From: AP-16 sp036395835
GTDB taxonomy: Bacteria > Pseudomonadota > Alphaproteobacteria > Rhizobiales > Xanthobacteraceae
Reading direction: 5' to 3'
DNA: 29,144 nt
Assembly (NCBI GenBank): GCA_036395835.1
Contig: DASWCW010000181.1
Coordinates: 1-29,144 of the forward strand
Part shown: piece after piece, positions 21,905-29,144 of the stretch
How the letters are laid out: each line of letters starts with the position of its first letter
How positions within the stretch are numbered: the stretch's first letter is position 1
The notes under the pieces: model-generated
What the model was told of the DNA's origin: nothing
The model's database searches: none
What the model saw: only the letters and a program-made list of their open reading frames with translations
Made by a program: the position numbers and the translations under genes

Positions 21905-24414
21905 CACGGCGTTCCTTGCACGGAACCGGCGGCCGGGCGTGCGCCGAGATAGGCTGCTTCGAGTGCCGCCGTGCGCGCAATTTCTTCAGCCGGGCCCGCG
22001 TTGGCGATCCGGCCGGTTTCGATGACGTAAGCGCGGTCGGCGAGCGCGAGCGCCAGCCCGGCCATCTGCTCGACCAGAAGCAGGGTCGTGCCCTCGTCCC
22101 GAAGCTCGGCGAGCGCGGCAAACAATCTTGCGATCACTGCCGGCGCCAGCCCCAACGAGGGCTCGTCGAGCAGCAGCGCGCGCGGCGCGGCCAGCAGTCC
22201 GCGCGCCAGCGCCAGCATCTGCTGCTCGCCCCCGGAGAGCAGCCCGGCACGATGGAACCGGCGCTCGCGAAGCGCGGGAAAGCGCTCGAGCATGGTTTCG
22301 ATCTCGGCGTCGATGCCGCGCCCGGGGCGGCTGTATGCGCCCAGTCGGAGATTGTCGATGACGCTGAGCTCGGGAAAGATCTGCCGGCCTTCCGGAACCA
22401 GCACCAGACCGGCGCGCGCGATCCGGTGTGCGGGCAGGTCGGAAATGCTGCGGCCCTCCAGCTCGATGCCGCCGCGCACCGGCCGCAGCAGCCCGCTCAA
22501 CGCCCGCATCGTCGTCGATTTCCCGGCCCCGTTCGCTCCGAGCATCGCCACGAGCTCGCCCGGCTGGACCACGAGATCGATGCCGGTGAGAACCGGCAGG
22601 TCCCCGTAGCCGGCATGAAGCGAGCGCACCGAGAGGAGCGGCGGGCGGCCCTCCGGCAGGGCTTTCCGGCGCGGCGCCGGCGTGAGACCGGTCTCGCCCA
22701 GATAGGCCTTGATCACCGCCGGATCGTTCTGCACCGCTTCCGGCGGACCCGCCGCGATGGCGCGCCCCGCGTCCAGCACGACGACGGCATCGGAAACATC
22801 CATGACCAGACTGACGTCGTGCTCCACCAGGACGACGGCAATGCCGATCTGCGATAGGCGCCGCAGCAGCTCGCGAAGCTGCGCCTTGTCCTTCTGGCCG
22901 AGGCCGGCCGCAGGCTCATCGAGCAGGAGAGCCTGGGGGCCGGCGGCGAGCGCGCGGGCGATCTCGACCAGACGCCGGTCGACATGCGGCAGCTCGGCCG
23001 CCGCGCGTTCGACCGCTCCCCGGTAGCCGACGAACGACAGCAGGCTTTCGGCGAGCGCTCGATCGGTGCTCGCTTGCGCGCCGCCGGTGCGACTTGCGAT
23101 CGGAACCCCGAGCCGATCACCCCGCAATCCCACGAGGACATTGTCCAGCACGGAGAGCCCGGAAAACAGCTCGCTGGTCTGAAACGTCCGGGCGATTCCG
23201 GCGCGGGCAATCTCATGGGCCGAAAGGCGGTCGAGCGTTCGGCTTCCGAGCGCGATCGCGCCGGCATCGGCCCGATAGAATCCGCTCAGCAGGTTGAGCA
23301 GCGTGGTCTTTCCGGCGCCATTCGGCCCGATCAGGCTCGTGACCGTGCCGGCAGGCGCGACGAAATCGACGTCGACGAGCGCCCGCACGCCACCGAAGGC
23401 AATGCCGGCGCCGCGCGCCTGAAGCGCCGCGCCGCCTAGTCGCTTGGCCAGGAATGCGCTCACGTCGATCGAGGGACGCGGAGCTTGCGAAGCCGGCGGC
23501 CGACCCAGGCGTCGCCGCACCTCGCCCACGATGCCGCCCGGGGCGAGCCACAGCACCAGCAAGAGCACGATGCCGAAGAACAGGAGCCGGTACTCGGCCA
23601 AGCCGCCCAGAAACTCCGGCACCAGCACGACGACGATGGAACCGGCGAGCGGGCCGAGCACGGTTCCCGAGCCGCCGATGATGACGACGAGCAGAAACAG
23701 GATGGACTGGTAGAAGCCGAAACCGCTCGGGCTCAGGAACCCGGAAAGCGGAGCAAACAGCGCACCGGCTAGTCCGGTTGCGGCGGCCGAGAGCCCGAAT
23801 GCCACGATCCGTACCTTGACCGGATCGAGCCCGAGCGACTGCCCGGCGACTTCGGATGCACGAATGGCGCGCATGGCACGGCCCCATGCGCTGCCGTCGA
23901 GCCGTCGAAACGCGAGCAGCACCAGCGTGGCGGCAACGATGGCCAGCAACGCGACGTCGCGGGTCTGAAATTCGTAACCAAGGATCGCCGGCGTGGGGAG
24001 ATTCATCATGCCGTTGGCGCCCCCGGTCAGGGAACGCCACTCGATTGCGCCGTTCTCGATGATGAAACCGAACGCGATGGTCACCATCGCCAGATAGGGG
24101 CCCGCAACCCGCAACGCGGGAAGCGCCAAAGCGACGCCGACGGCGCCCGCCAGCACGATGGCGATCGGCATGGCGAGCCAGAAGCTCGAGCCCAAGTTCG
24201 CGGTCAGGATCGCGGTCGCGTAGGCCCCGATCGCGAAAAACCCGACATGACCGAGCGAGACCTGGCCGTTCAGTCCGAGCAGCACGTTCAGCCCCGCACC
24301 GACCACCGTTGTCAGGCAGACGATGGCGATCAAATAAACTTGATAGCCGTTGCCCAGAAAGCAGCCCGCCAGAGCGAGCAGCAGGGCAATGGCCGAGCCT
24401 AGGATCGCGGACAC
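21904..24414 (-). CDS. LivM-LivG-LivF triple-fusion ABC transporter protein
   Basis: This is a single 836-aa reading frame with three domains. Residues 1 to about 300 are a LivM-type permease with eight or more membrane helices (LNVLLGLNGQVSLGHVGFFA, AIRASEVAGQSLGLDPVKVR, GGSGTVLGPLAGS). Residues about 330-580 are a LivG ATPase with Walker A GPNGAGKTT (Lys369) and Walker B ALLLDEPAAG. Residues about 600-836 are a LivF ATPase with Walker A GANGAGKST (Lys632), signature LLSGGEQQ and Walker B ALLLDEPSLG. In the LivG part the ABC signature is LPHVDRR (475-481), without the usual glycine. The start is GTG at 24414, two bases after the livH stop, with AGAAGG upstream. The frame stays open far upstream by chance, but no LivM-like sequence lies there. 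It is expected to form a half-complex with LivH and import the ligand of the binding protein. Confidence 0.92.
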   Translation of the reverse strand: MSAILGSAIALLLALAGCFLGNGYQVYLIAIVCLTTVVGAGLNVLLGLNGQVSLGHVGFFAIGAYATAILTANLGSSFWLAMPIAIVLAGAVGVALALPALRVAGPYLAMVTIAFGFIIENGAIEWRSLTGGANGMMNLPTPAILGYEFQTRDVALLAIVAATLVLLAFRRLDGSAWGRAMRAIRASEVAGQSLGLDPVKVRIVAFGLSAAATGLAGALFAPLSGFLSPSGFGFYQSILFLLVVIIGGSGTVLGPLAGSIVVVLVPEFLGGLAEYRLLFFGIVLLLVLWLAPGGIVGEVRRRLGRPPASQAPRPSIDVSAFLAKRLGGAALQARGAGIAFGGVRALVDVDFVAPAGTVTSLIGPNGAGKTTLLNLLSGFYRADAGAIALGSRTLDRLSAHEIARAGIARTFQTSELFSGLSVLDNVLVGLRGDRLGVPIASRTGGAQASTDRALAESLLSFVGYRGAVERAAAELPHVDRRLVEIARALAAGPQALLLDEPAAGLGQKDKAQLRELLRRLSQIGIAVVLVEHDVSLVMDVSDAVVVLDAGRAIAAGPPEAVQNDPAVIKAYLGETGLTPAPRRKALPEGRPPLLSVRSLHAGYGDLPVLTGIDLVVQPGELVAMLGANGAGKSTTMRALSGLLRPVRGGIELEGRSISDLPAHRIARAGLVLVPEGRQIFPELSVIDNLRLGAYSRPGRGIDAEIETMLERFPALRERRFHRAGLLSGGEQQMLALARGLLAAPRALLLDEPSLGLAPAVIARLFAALAELRDEGTTLLLVEQMAGLALALADRAYVIETGRIANAGPAEEIARTAALEAAYLGARPAAGSVQGTP

Positions 24415-24416
24415 GC

Positions 24417-25289
24417 TCAAACCTTCTGCACTCCTGCGCGACCGAACAGTCCGTTGGGCATCAGGGCGAGCGCGAGGATCACCACGGCGAAGGTGAGGAT
24501 CTGGGTATAAGTCGAGCCCAGCAACCCCGTGATCAGGGCCTCGAGGATCCCGTAGAGCAGTCCGGCGAGAATGACGCCCCAGGCGCTGGTGATGCCGCCG
24601 ACGATGGCGACTGCGAACGCTTTGATCCCGAACAACGTCCCCATGTCGGAGGACACGTTGAAGAGCGGCGCGATCAAGATGCCGGCAATGCCGGCGAAGA
24701 CCGTCGAGGCCGCGTAGGAAAGCGAGATCGCGCGCGCCACGTCGATGCCCATGAGACGCGCGGCATCGGCATTCTGCACGATGGCGAGCAGGGCTTTGCC
24801 GGCCTTGCTGTGCCGCGTCGCCGCATGCATGACGGCCGCGGTCAACAGGCCGACCGCCGGGATGATCAGCTGCAGCGGCTGAAGCGAAAATCCGGCAATC
24901 TCGACCGGAGTGTCGGCGAGCACCGAAGGGTAATTGCGCGGTTCCTTGCCGAACACGAACAAGGTGACGTTTTCGAGCACGATCCCGAGCGCAACCGTCG
25001 CCATCAGCCAGGCATTGGAACCGCGCGCCACGAATGGCCGCACGGCGATCCGCTCCACCAGCATGCCCCACAGTGCGCACAGCACCAGCGCCAGCACGAT
25101 GCTGAGCGCCGGATGCCAGCGCCAGGTGACTGCGAATGTGTAACAAAGCACCGCGCCCAGCATCATCGAGCTGCCCTGGGCGAAGTTCACCGTGTTCGAC
25201 ACCGAGTAGGTGACGTAGAACCCGAGCGCCAGCAGCCCGTACATGCTGCCGAGACCGGCGCCGGAAATCAGGGCGAGCGTGATCAGCAC
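24417..25289 (-). CDS. livH: LivH-type ABC permease
   Basis: The 290-aa protein is a branched-chain-amino-acid-type permease with about eight helices and the LivH motifs GLGSMYGLLALGFYVTYSVS, NTVNFAQGSSMMLGA, RLMGIDVARAISLSYAAST and FAVAIVGGITSAWGVILAGL. GTG at 25289 is the start: homology begins there and AAGG lies about ten bases upstream. The frame back to a TTG at 25367 adds only Arg/Pro-rich sequence. It is 81 bases downstream of the binding-protein gene and two bases before the fusion gene, so all are one operon. Confidence 0.92.
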   Translation of the reverse strand: MLITLALISGAGLGSMYGLLALGFYVTYSVSNTVNFAQGSSMMLGAVLCYTFAVTWRWHPALSIVLALVLCALWGMLVERIAVRPFVARGSNAWLMATVALGIVLENVTLFVFGKEPRNYPSVLADTPVEIAGFSLQPLQLIIPAVGLLTAAVMHAATRHSKAGKALLAIVQNADAARLMGIDVARAISLSYAASTVFAGIAGILIAPLFNVSSDMGTLFGIKAFAVAIVGGITSAWGVILAGLLYGILEALITGLLGSTYTQILTFAVVILALALMPNGLFGRAGVQKV

Positions 25290-25370
25290 GGCGTGCGTGC
25301 CTTGCCTTGCGTGCGGCCAGGGAGAACGGCGCGCGCCGGGGAAAGCGACCGCCGCGCGCCGCGGCAAAAG

Positions 25371-26573
25371 CTACTTCATGGCGATCGGCTCGATATTGTC
25401 GCCGATGTAATGCACCATGATGTAGTCGTTCTCGTTGAGAGCGTCGTGGTTCTCCGCCGTGAAGGGACGCGCGTAGTTCTTGATCAATCCCTCGTAGCGA
25501 TCGATGCTCTCCAGGGCCTGGCGCAGCTTGTCCCCGTTCGTGGTGCCGGCATTGGCGATCGCAAGTGCGACCATGCGCATCGCGTCGTAGGCGTTGGCGA
25601 CGCCCACCGGCGGCACCACGTCCTCGGGTCCCTTGATGTCGGAATATTTGGCCTTGAGCGCGGACAGCACCTTCTGGCCGACGGGATTCTGCGGACCGAA
25701 GAAACTGTAGGTCTGGATGAAAGCGACCTTCTGCGACCACGGGCCGGCGAGCTCGGTGAACCGCCCGCCCGAGATGCCCCAATGCGAGATGACCGGCGCG
25801 CTCCAGCCGATGCGCTGCAGCGATTTCATCACCTGCGCGCCCGGGGCGGCGTTCGCCACCAGCACGATCACGTCGGCATTGGCGGCCTTGAGCCGGGTAA
25901 GTTGCGGCACCATGTCGACGTCGCGATCCTCGAATTTCTCCACCGCCGCGATCTTGATGCCCTGCTCCTGCGCCGCCGCGGCGAGGCCCTTCTCGTTCGA
26001 TTCGCCCCACGGATTGTTGACGAGCGCAAGCCCGAGATTCTTGGCATCGAAGGTCTTGCGCGCGTATTGGACGAGCGCCTTGTCGACCAGCGCGTCGACC
26101 GCGGAGACGCGAAACACGTAGTTGGGATTGGCGCCGTTGCGCGTGATCGGGGTCGCAGCCGCCCACACGCTGAAGAACGGCACCTTCTCCTTGTTGGCGA
26201 GCGGCACGATGCCGAGCGCAACCGGAGAATCGATGCCGCCGAACATGGCCGCGACCTTCTCCTGATCCATCAGTTCGCGCGCCGCCGTCTGGCCATTGGC
26301 CGGATTGGATTCATCATCGCGGCGCAGCAGCATGAGCTTGCGCCCGCCGAGCAGCCCACCCGCTGCGTTGATCTCGTCGATCGCGATCGTCAGCCCGCGG
26401 GTGATGCCCTCCCCCGATTTCGCGGAGCCGCCCGAGAGCGCCGCGACCAGCCCGATCTTGATCGGCTCCTGCGCCGGGGCTGCCGACGCGCCGACGAGGA
26501 GCGAAACAACGACACCGCAGCCGGCTGCGAGCCGGCGGCCGGTCGGATTGAGCATATTGGCCAAAATGGTCAT
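25371..26573 (-). CDS. Liv-type periplasmic binding protein (type 1 fold)
   Basis: The 400-aa protein has a signal peptide (about 1-36, ending APAQ) and a Peripla_BP_6 domain: IKIGLVAALSGGSAKSGEGI, GLTIAIDEINAAGGLLGGRK, ARELMDQEKVAAMFGGIDSPVALGI and NNPWGESNEKGL. It is the receptor of the downstream Liv transporter. The ligand cannot be predicted; many relatives bind amides, urea or aromatic acids rather than leucine. The ATG at 26573 has GGGAGA upstream on the minus strand; the long frame from 26891 covers unrelated sequence. It is the first gene of the four-gene operon. Confidence 0.9.
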   Translation of the reverse strand: MTILANMLNPTGRRLAAGCGVVVSLLVGASAAPAQEPIKIGLVAALSGGSAKSGEGITRGLTIAIDEINAAGGLLGGRKLMLLRRDDESNPANGQTAARELMDQEKVAAMFGGIDSPVALGIVPLANKEKVPFFSVWAAATPITRNGANPNYVFRVSAVDALVDKALVQYARKTFDAKNLGLALVNNPWGESNEKGLAAAAQEQGIKIAAVEKFEDRDVDMVPQLTRLKAANADVIVLVANAAPGAQVMKSLQRIGWSAPVISHWGISGGRFTELAGPWSQKVAFIQTYSFFGPQNPVGQKVLSALKAKYSDIKGPEDVVPPVGVANAYDAMRMVALAIANAGTTNGDKLRQALESIDRYEGLIKNYARPFTAENHDALNENDYIMVHYIGDNIEPIAMK

Positions 26574-26734
26574 GAGCCTATCTCCCAGAGCCGGCGGGCC
26601 GCCATTGTGGCAAACCTCCGGGGCCGTCACCAGCCCCGTGCTGACGAGGCCGGTCACGCTCGGAACCGGTCGCCACATGGACGTTGCCGGGCCGGCATGC
26701 GTGACGGGACGGGCGGAAGGCCGCGAACGGCCGC

Positions 26735-27940
26735 CTAATCCTGAACGGCAGCGATGATTTGCTCGAACAACTGATTGACGGTGCCGACGATGGCGGGATC
26801 GTTGTAGTCGCCCGCGGTGATGACGACCGCCACGTCCAGGTCGGGGACGACGAACAGGCGCTGCCCCCCGTTGCCGAAGCCGCCGCTCCAATTAAGTTCC
26901 CTCCCCTGCCGGTCGAGGCTGCCGGCCCACCATTGATATCCATAGTGCAAGCCCCTGTCGGTCGCGACCCGGGGCTGCAGCGATTGCGCCACCCATTCGG
27001 CGGGCACGATCTGCCGTCCGCGCCACTGCCCGTGATCCAACAGCATGCGGCCGACCTTGAGCAGATCTCGCGGGCGCATGCGCAGGCCCGCAAACGCGAG
27101 CGGCCGCCGGTAGGGATCGCCGACCCACTCCCAATCCTCGATGCCGAGCGGCGCAAACAGCGACGCGCGGGCCAGATCCCGGAGCGGCTGCTTCGTTGCG
27201 CGCACCAGTATGTCCGCCAGCACGGCCGTGCCGCCGCCGTTGTAATTGAATTGGCTGCCTGGGGGAGCCGCGATGGGTCGGCTGAGCACGAAGCGAGTGG
27301 GGGCCCAGTCCCAATAGAGACGCGTTTCGTCGTTGCCGAGACCGCCGTAGGAGGTGATGCTCTCGTGCCACTCCAGACCGCTGGTCATCGTGAGCAGGTG
27401 CTCCAGCGTGATGGCATCGCGAGGCGCGGTGCGCAGATCGGCGAATTCCGGATAGAAATCCAGCACCGAGGTGGCAACACCCGGCAATTTGCCTTGCTGC
27501 ATGACGATGCCGACGAGCAAACCGATCACACTCTTGCTGACGGATCGCAGGTCGTGAGCGTCGGTCGGACCGAAGGAGACATCGCTCGCAAACAGACTGT
27601 AGATCGAGCGGTCCGTACCCCGCTTGTACAGCTCGGCGACCAGCCGGCCGCGGCGCTCGACGAGCACGCTGTGAATGTTGGCGCCGCCCGTGGCCACCCG
27701 GCTCAAGCTTGCGCACAGCGCTGGCGCGTCGAAGCTGGACGCGACCAGGCCAGCCGTCTCCCATCCGTCGGCGATATTCGCCGGAGCCGCGCAATCGACC
27801 GTCTCCGCGCGCACGCCAGATGGCGGCATCGGCAGCAGGCACGGGGCGCACAGAACGGCGCACGCGCACGCACGCCGCAGCGACCTCGGAGGATCGCGGC
27901 GGCCGGCCGGCAGCAGAAGGCACATGAGCAACGGGAGCAT
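26735..27940 (-). CDS. Secreted serine beta-lactamase-like hydrolase
   Basis: The 401-aa protein has a hydrophobic N-terminus with a Cys-rich stretch (ACACAVLCAPCLLP), likely a signal peptide or lipoprotein-like segment. A serine beta-lactamase/class C domain follows: the SxxK motif is Ser133-Val-Ser-Lys136 (RSVSKSVIG), the tyrosine motif is Tyr233 in FNYNGGG, and the C-terminal GGFGNGGQRLFVVPDLDVAV takes the place of the KTG box. Preceding LLTMTSGLEWHE and PGSQFNYNGGGTAVLADIL are typical of esterase/EstB/6-aminohexanoate-dimer-hydrolase relatives. It is probably an esterase or amidase, not a drug-resistance enzyme. The start ATG at 27940 lies 116 bp from the divergent TetR gene, a likely regulator. 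Confidence 0.88.
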   Translation of the reverse strand: MLPLLMCLLLPAGRRDPPRSLRRACACAVLCAPCLLPMPPSGVRAETVDCAAPANIADGWETAGLVASSFDAPALCASLSRVATGGANIHSVLVERRGRLVAELYKRGTDRSIYSLFASDVSFGPTDAHDLRSVSKSVIGLLVGIVMQQGKLPGVATSVLDFYPEFADLRTAPRDAITLEHLLTMTSGLEWHESITSYGGLGNDETRLYWDWAPTRFVLSRPIAAPPGSQFNYNGGGTAVLADILVRATKQPLRDLARASLFAPLGIEDWEWVGDPYRRPLAFAGLRMRPRDLLKVGRMLLDHGQWRGRQIVPAEWVAQSLQPRVATDRGLHYGYQWWAGSLDRQGRELNWSGGFGNGGQRLFVVPDLDVAVVITAGDYNDPAIVGTVNQLFEQIIAAVQD

Positions 27941-28056
27941 GCGCGACCTCGCGTCTTGCAGAACTGGACATCGCCCGGACCAACGGTTTGGCCCGAGCCG
28001 ATAATGCGAGCTATGCTCGGTTTTCGCTACTCGGGTTTCAGCGCAGGAACCGGATC

Positions 28057-28698
28057 ATGACCAAGCGCAAGCAGGCTATTGTTTTGTCTAGAAGAAAGCC
28101 GACGCAGACGCGGGCGCGCATCACCGTCGAAACGATCTTCGAAGCCACGGCTCGGATTATCGAGCGCGACGGCGCGGGCGCCGTGCACACCAACGCCATT
28201 GCCGAGCGCGCGGGAATCAGCGTCGGGACGCTCTACGAATATTTCCCGAACAAGGAAGCCGTGCTGATCGCCATGGCGCGGCGTCAGCTCGCGAAGGATG
28301 AGCAGGTCATAGGCAATGTATTGGCCGAAGTCCTGGGCCGCCCGGGCGCGCCGCTCGTGCGCCTCGTGATCCAAACGCTGATGAAACTGTTTCGGACCGG
28401 CCCCGAGGTTCGCCGCGCCATCATGACGGCCCATATTTCCAGTGGGCTCGGCGCCGAGCACGCTCGGCCGGTGCAAGAGGTGGCGGAGATACTGGCGTCT
28501 CGCGGCGATCGCATCCTTCCGGAGCGCGCGGAACCCATCCCGCCGGCAGCGCTCTTCGTCCTGACTCGCGCCGTTATCGGCGTGCTGCGTGCCGCCTTCG
28601 AGGAGCAGTCATCGCTGCTGGGGCGGCCCGAATTGGAAGATGAGCTCACTGCGCTTATCGAAAGCTATCTCGCCCGCCTTCGAACCGCACCGGGTTAA
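28057..28698 (+). CDS. TetR family transcriptional regulator
   Basis: The 213-aa protein has an N-terminal TetR HTH (TVETIFEATARIIERDGAGA, TNAIAERAGISVGTLYEYFPNKEAVL) and a C-terminal ligand-binding helical domain with the hydrophobic LVIQTLMKLF and PPAALFVLTRAVIGVLRAAFEE helices. The ATG at 28057 has AGGAA seven bases upstream; the frame from 27988 is not supported. It is divergent from the serine hydrolase gene and probably controls it through the 116-bp shared region. There a TTGGCC (27988-27993) and TATGCT (28012-28017) are spaced 18 bp and may be its own promoter, and CCGAGC...GCTCGG (about 27993 and 28015) forms a short inverted repeat that could be an operator. Confidence 0.92.
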   Translation: MTKRKQAIVLSRRKPTQTRARITVETIFEATARIIERDGAGAVHTNAIAERAGISVGTLYEYFPNKEAVLIAMARRQLAKDEQVIGNVLAEVLGRPGAPLVRLVIQTLMKLFRTGPEVRRAIMTAHISSGLGAEHARPVQEVAEILASRGDRILPERAEPIPPAALFVLTRAVIGVLRAAFEEQSSLLGRPELEDELTALIESYLARLRTAPG

Positions 28699-28702
28699 TT
28701 CC

Positions 28703-29144
28703 TTACAAACCTCGGTCGGTTGCGGCCGAGCCGGACCGGTCGAGCGGCGGCAGCCGGCCGGGATGGAAGCGCGCGAGGTCGATCGTGCGTGCGGCGCCCT
28801 CGACGATCAGCTCCGCCATCGCTTCCCCGGTCGCCGGCGCGTTGAGAATACCCCAGACGCCGTGCCCGGTCGCCACATGGACATTGTCGAGGCCCGACAC
28901 CGGGCCGATCAGCGGCAGGCCGTCGCGGGTAACCGGACGATAACAGGCCTGCCGGGCGAGGATCCTGCTCTTCCCCAATTCGGGCGACACTCGCGCGCAC
29001 ATCGCCTCGAGTAGCTCGATCGCGCCGGGATCGGGTGCGACCTCGGCGGGGTTTTTCGGCAGCGGGCTTTCGCTGGAAATGGCGCACACATAGGTGGTGC
29101 CGTCCGGGCGCGGAAATACCTCGGGCGAATGCGCGACCCCGCTC
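28703..29144 (-). CDS. DAO-type FAD oxidoreductase, C-terminal part (5' end outside window)
   Basis: About 147 residues are visible, beginning SGVAHSPEVFPRPDGTTYVC at the right edge. The gene is cut by the end of the window and its FAD-binding N-terminus is missing. The visible segment has the C-terminal hallmarks of the D-amino-acid-oxidase/FAD-dependent oxidoreductase family: QACYRPVTRDGLPLIGPV, LDNVHVATGHGVWGILNAPA, TGEAMAELIVEGAARTIDL. The GTG at 29089 is an internal codon, because the frame is open further and its upstream residues fit the family. The stop at 28703 lies four bases from the stop of the convergent TetR gene. The substrate is unknown; relatives oxidise amines or amino acids. 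Confidence 0.85.
   Translation of the reverse strand, partial: SGVAHSPEVFPRPDGTTYVCAISSESPLPKNPAEVAPDPGAIELLEAMCARVSPELGKSRILARQACYRPVTRDGLPLIGPVSGLDNVHVATGHGVWGILNAPATGEAMAELIVEGAARTIDLARFHPGRLPPLDRSGSAATDRGL

Noticed and set aside
24415..26166. Minus-strand frame of the LivM-G-F fusion stays open for a further 584 codons upstream
   Set aside because: The extension runs out of frame through livH and the binding-protein gene, both of which have clear family motifs in their own frames; the extension residues are low-complexity Arg/Gly/Ala and not protein-like.
24309..26738. Plus-strand open frame of 809 codons antisense to the Liv operon
   Set aside because: It is rich in Arg, His, Asp and Gln as typical for antisense frames in GC-rich DNA, has no domain, and is opposite well-identified genes.

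Overview
The window is GC-rich DNA with dense, short-gapped, leaderless-looking genes. It has many periplasmic solute-binding proteins, Tat signals, Liv-type ABC genes and GC-rich intergenic palindromes. This suggests a soil or freshwater alphaproteobacterium, most likely of the Hyphomicrobiales (Bradyrhizobium/Xanthobacteraceae-like). The taxonomic call is inference from gene style, not from a marker gene. I see no rRNA, tRNA, CRISPR array or insertion sequence.

Layout. (1) 1-2429 is an accessory segment: the C-terminal part of a ParB-like protein, a translationally coupled unknown 109-aa protein, and a P4-type tyrosine integrase on the minus strand. The integrase reads away from 2430-2624, where the accessory segment appears to meet the resident chromosome. 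(2) 2625-8478 is a plus-strand oxidation module: a 7-bladed-propeller lactonase, a Tat-exported SMP-30 lactonase, a PQQ-dependent dehydrogenase with a lanthanide-type Asp-x-Asp signature, a small c-type cytochrome, an MxaJ/XoxJ-like binding protein and a PepSY-like secreted protein. A large palindromic repeat and an intrinsic terminator follow. (3) 8942-11494 holds a RidA-family protein, an MBL-fold hydrolase, a TauE/SafE exporter and a 38-aa membrane microprotein preceded by two perfect TGTGA-N6-TCACA sites. (4) 11799-20627 is a mosaic of small units: an orphan TRAP receptor of the TakP type, an Acg-like nitroreductase, a haloacid-dehalogenase-type HAD protein, a TAXI-type binding protein, a DUF2189 membrane protein, an orphan family-5 peptide-binding protein and small unknown proteins. 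(5) 20615-26573 (minus strand) is a compact transport operon: a Liv-type binding protein, a LivH permease, a single 836-residue polypeptide fusing LivM, LivG and LivF, and a cytosine-deaminase-like amidohydrolase whose start overlaps the fusion's stop. (6) 26735-29144 has a secreted serine beta-lactamase-like hydrolase, a divergent TetR regulator, and the C-terminal part of a DAO-type FAD oxidoreductase running off the right edge.

How the genes may work together. In region 2 the quinoprotein would oxidise an alcohol or aldose in the periplasm and pass electrons to the cytochrome. The Tat-exported lactonase could open a lactone product. In region 5 an unknown nitrogenous compound would be imported by the Liv system and processed by the coupled amidohydrolase. 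Most other units are scavenging functions (orphan binding proteins, dehalogenase, nitroreductase) with no adjacent permease.

The observations most worth a second look are the LivM-LivG-LivF triple fusion with one degenerate ABC signature, the amidohydrolase with replaced catalytic residues, the lanthanide-type quinoprotein operon, the paired CRP-like sites in front of a microprotein, and the sharp boundary near 2430-2624.
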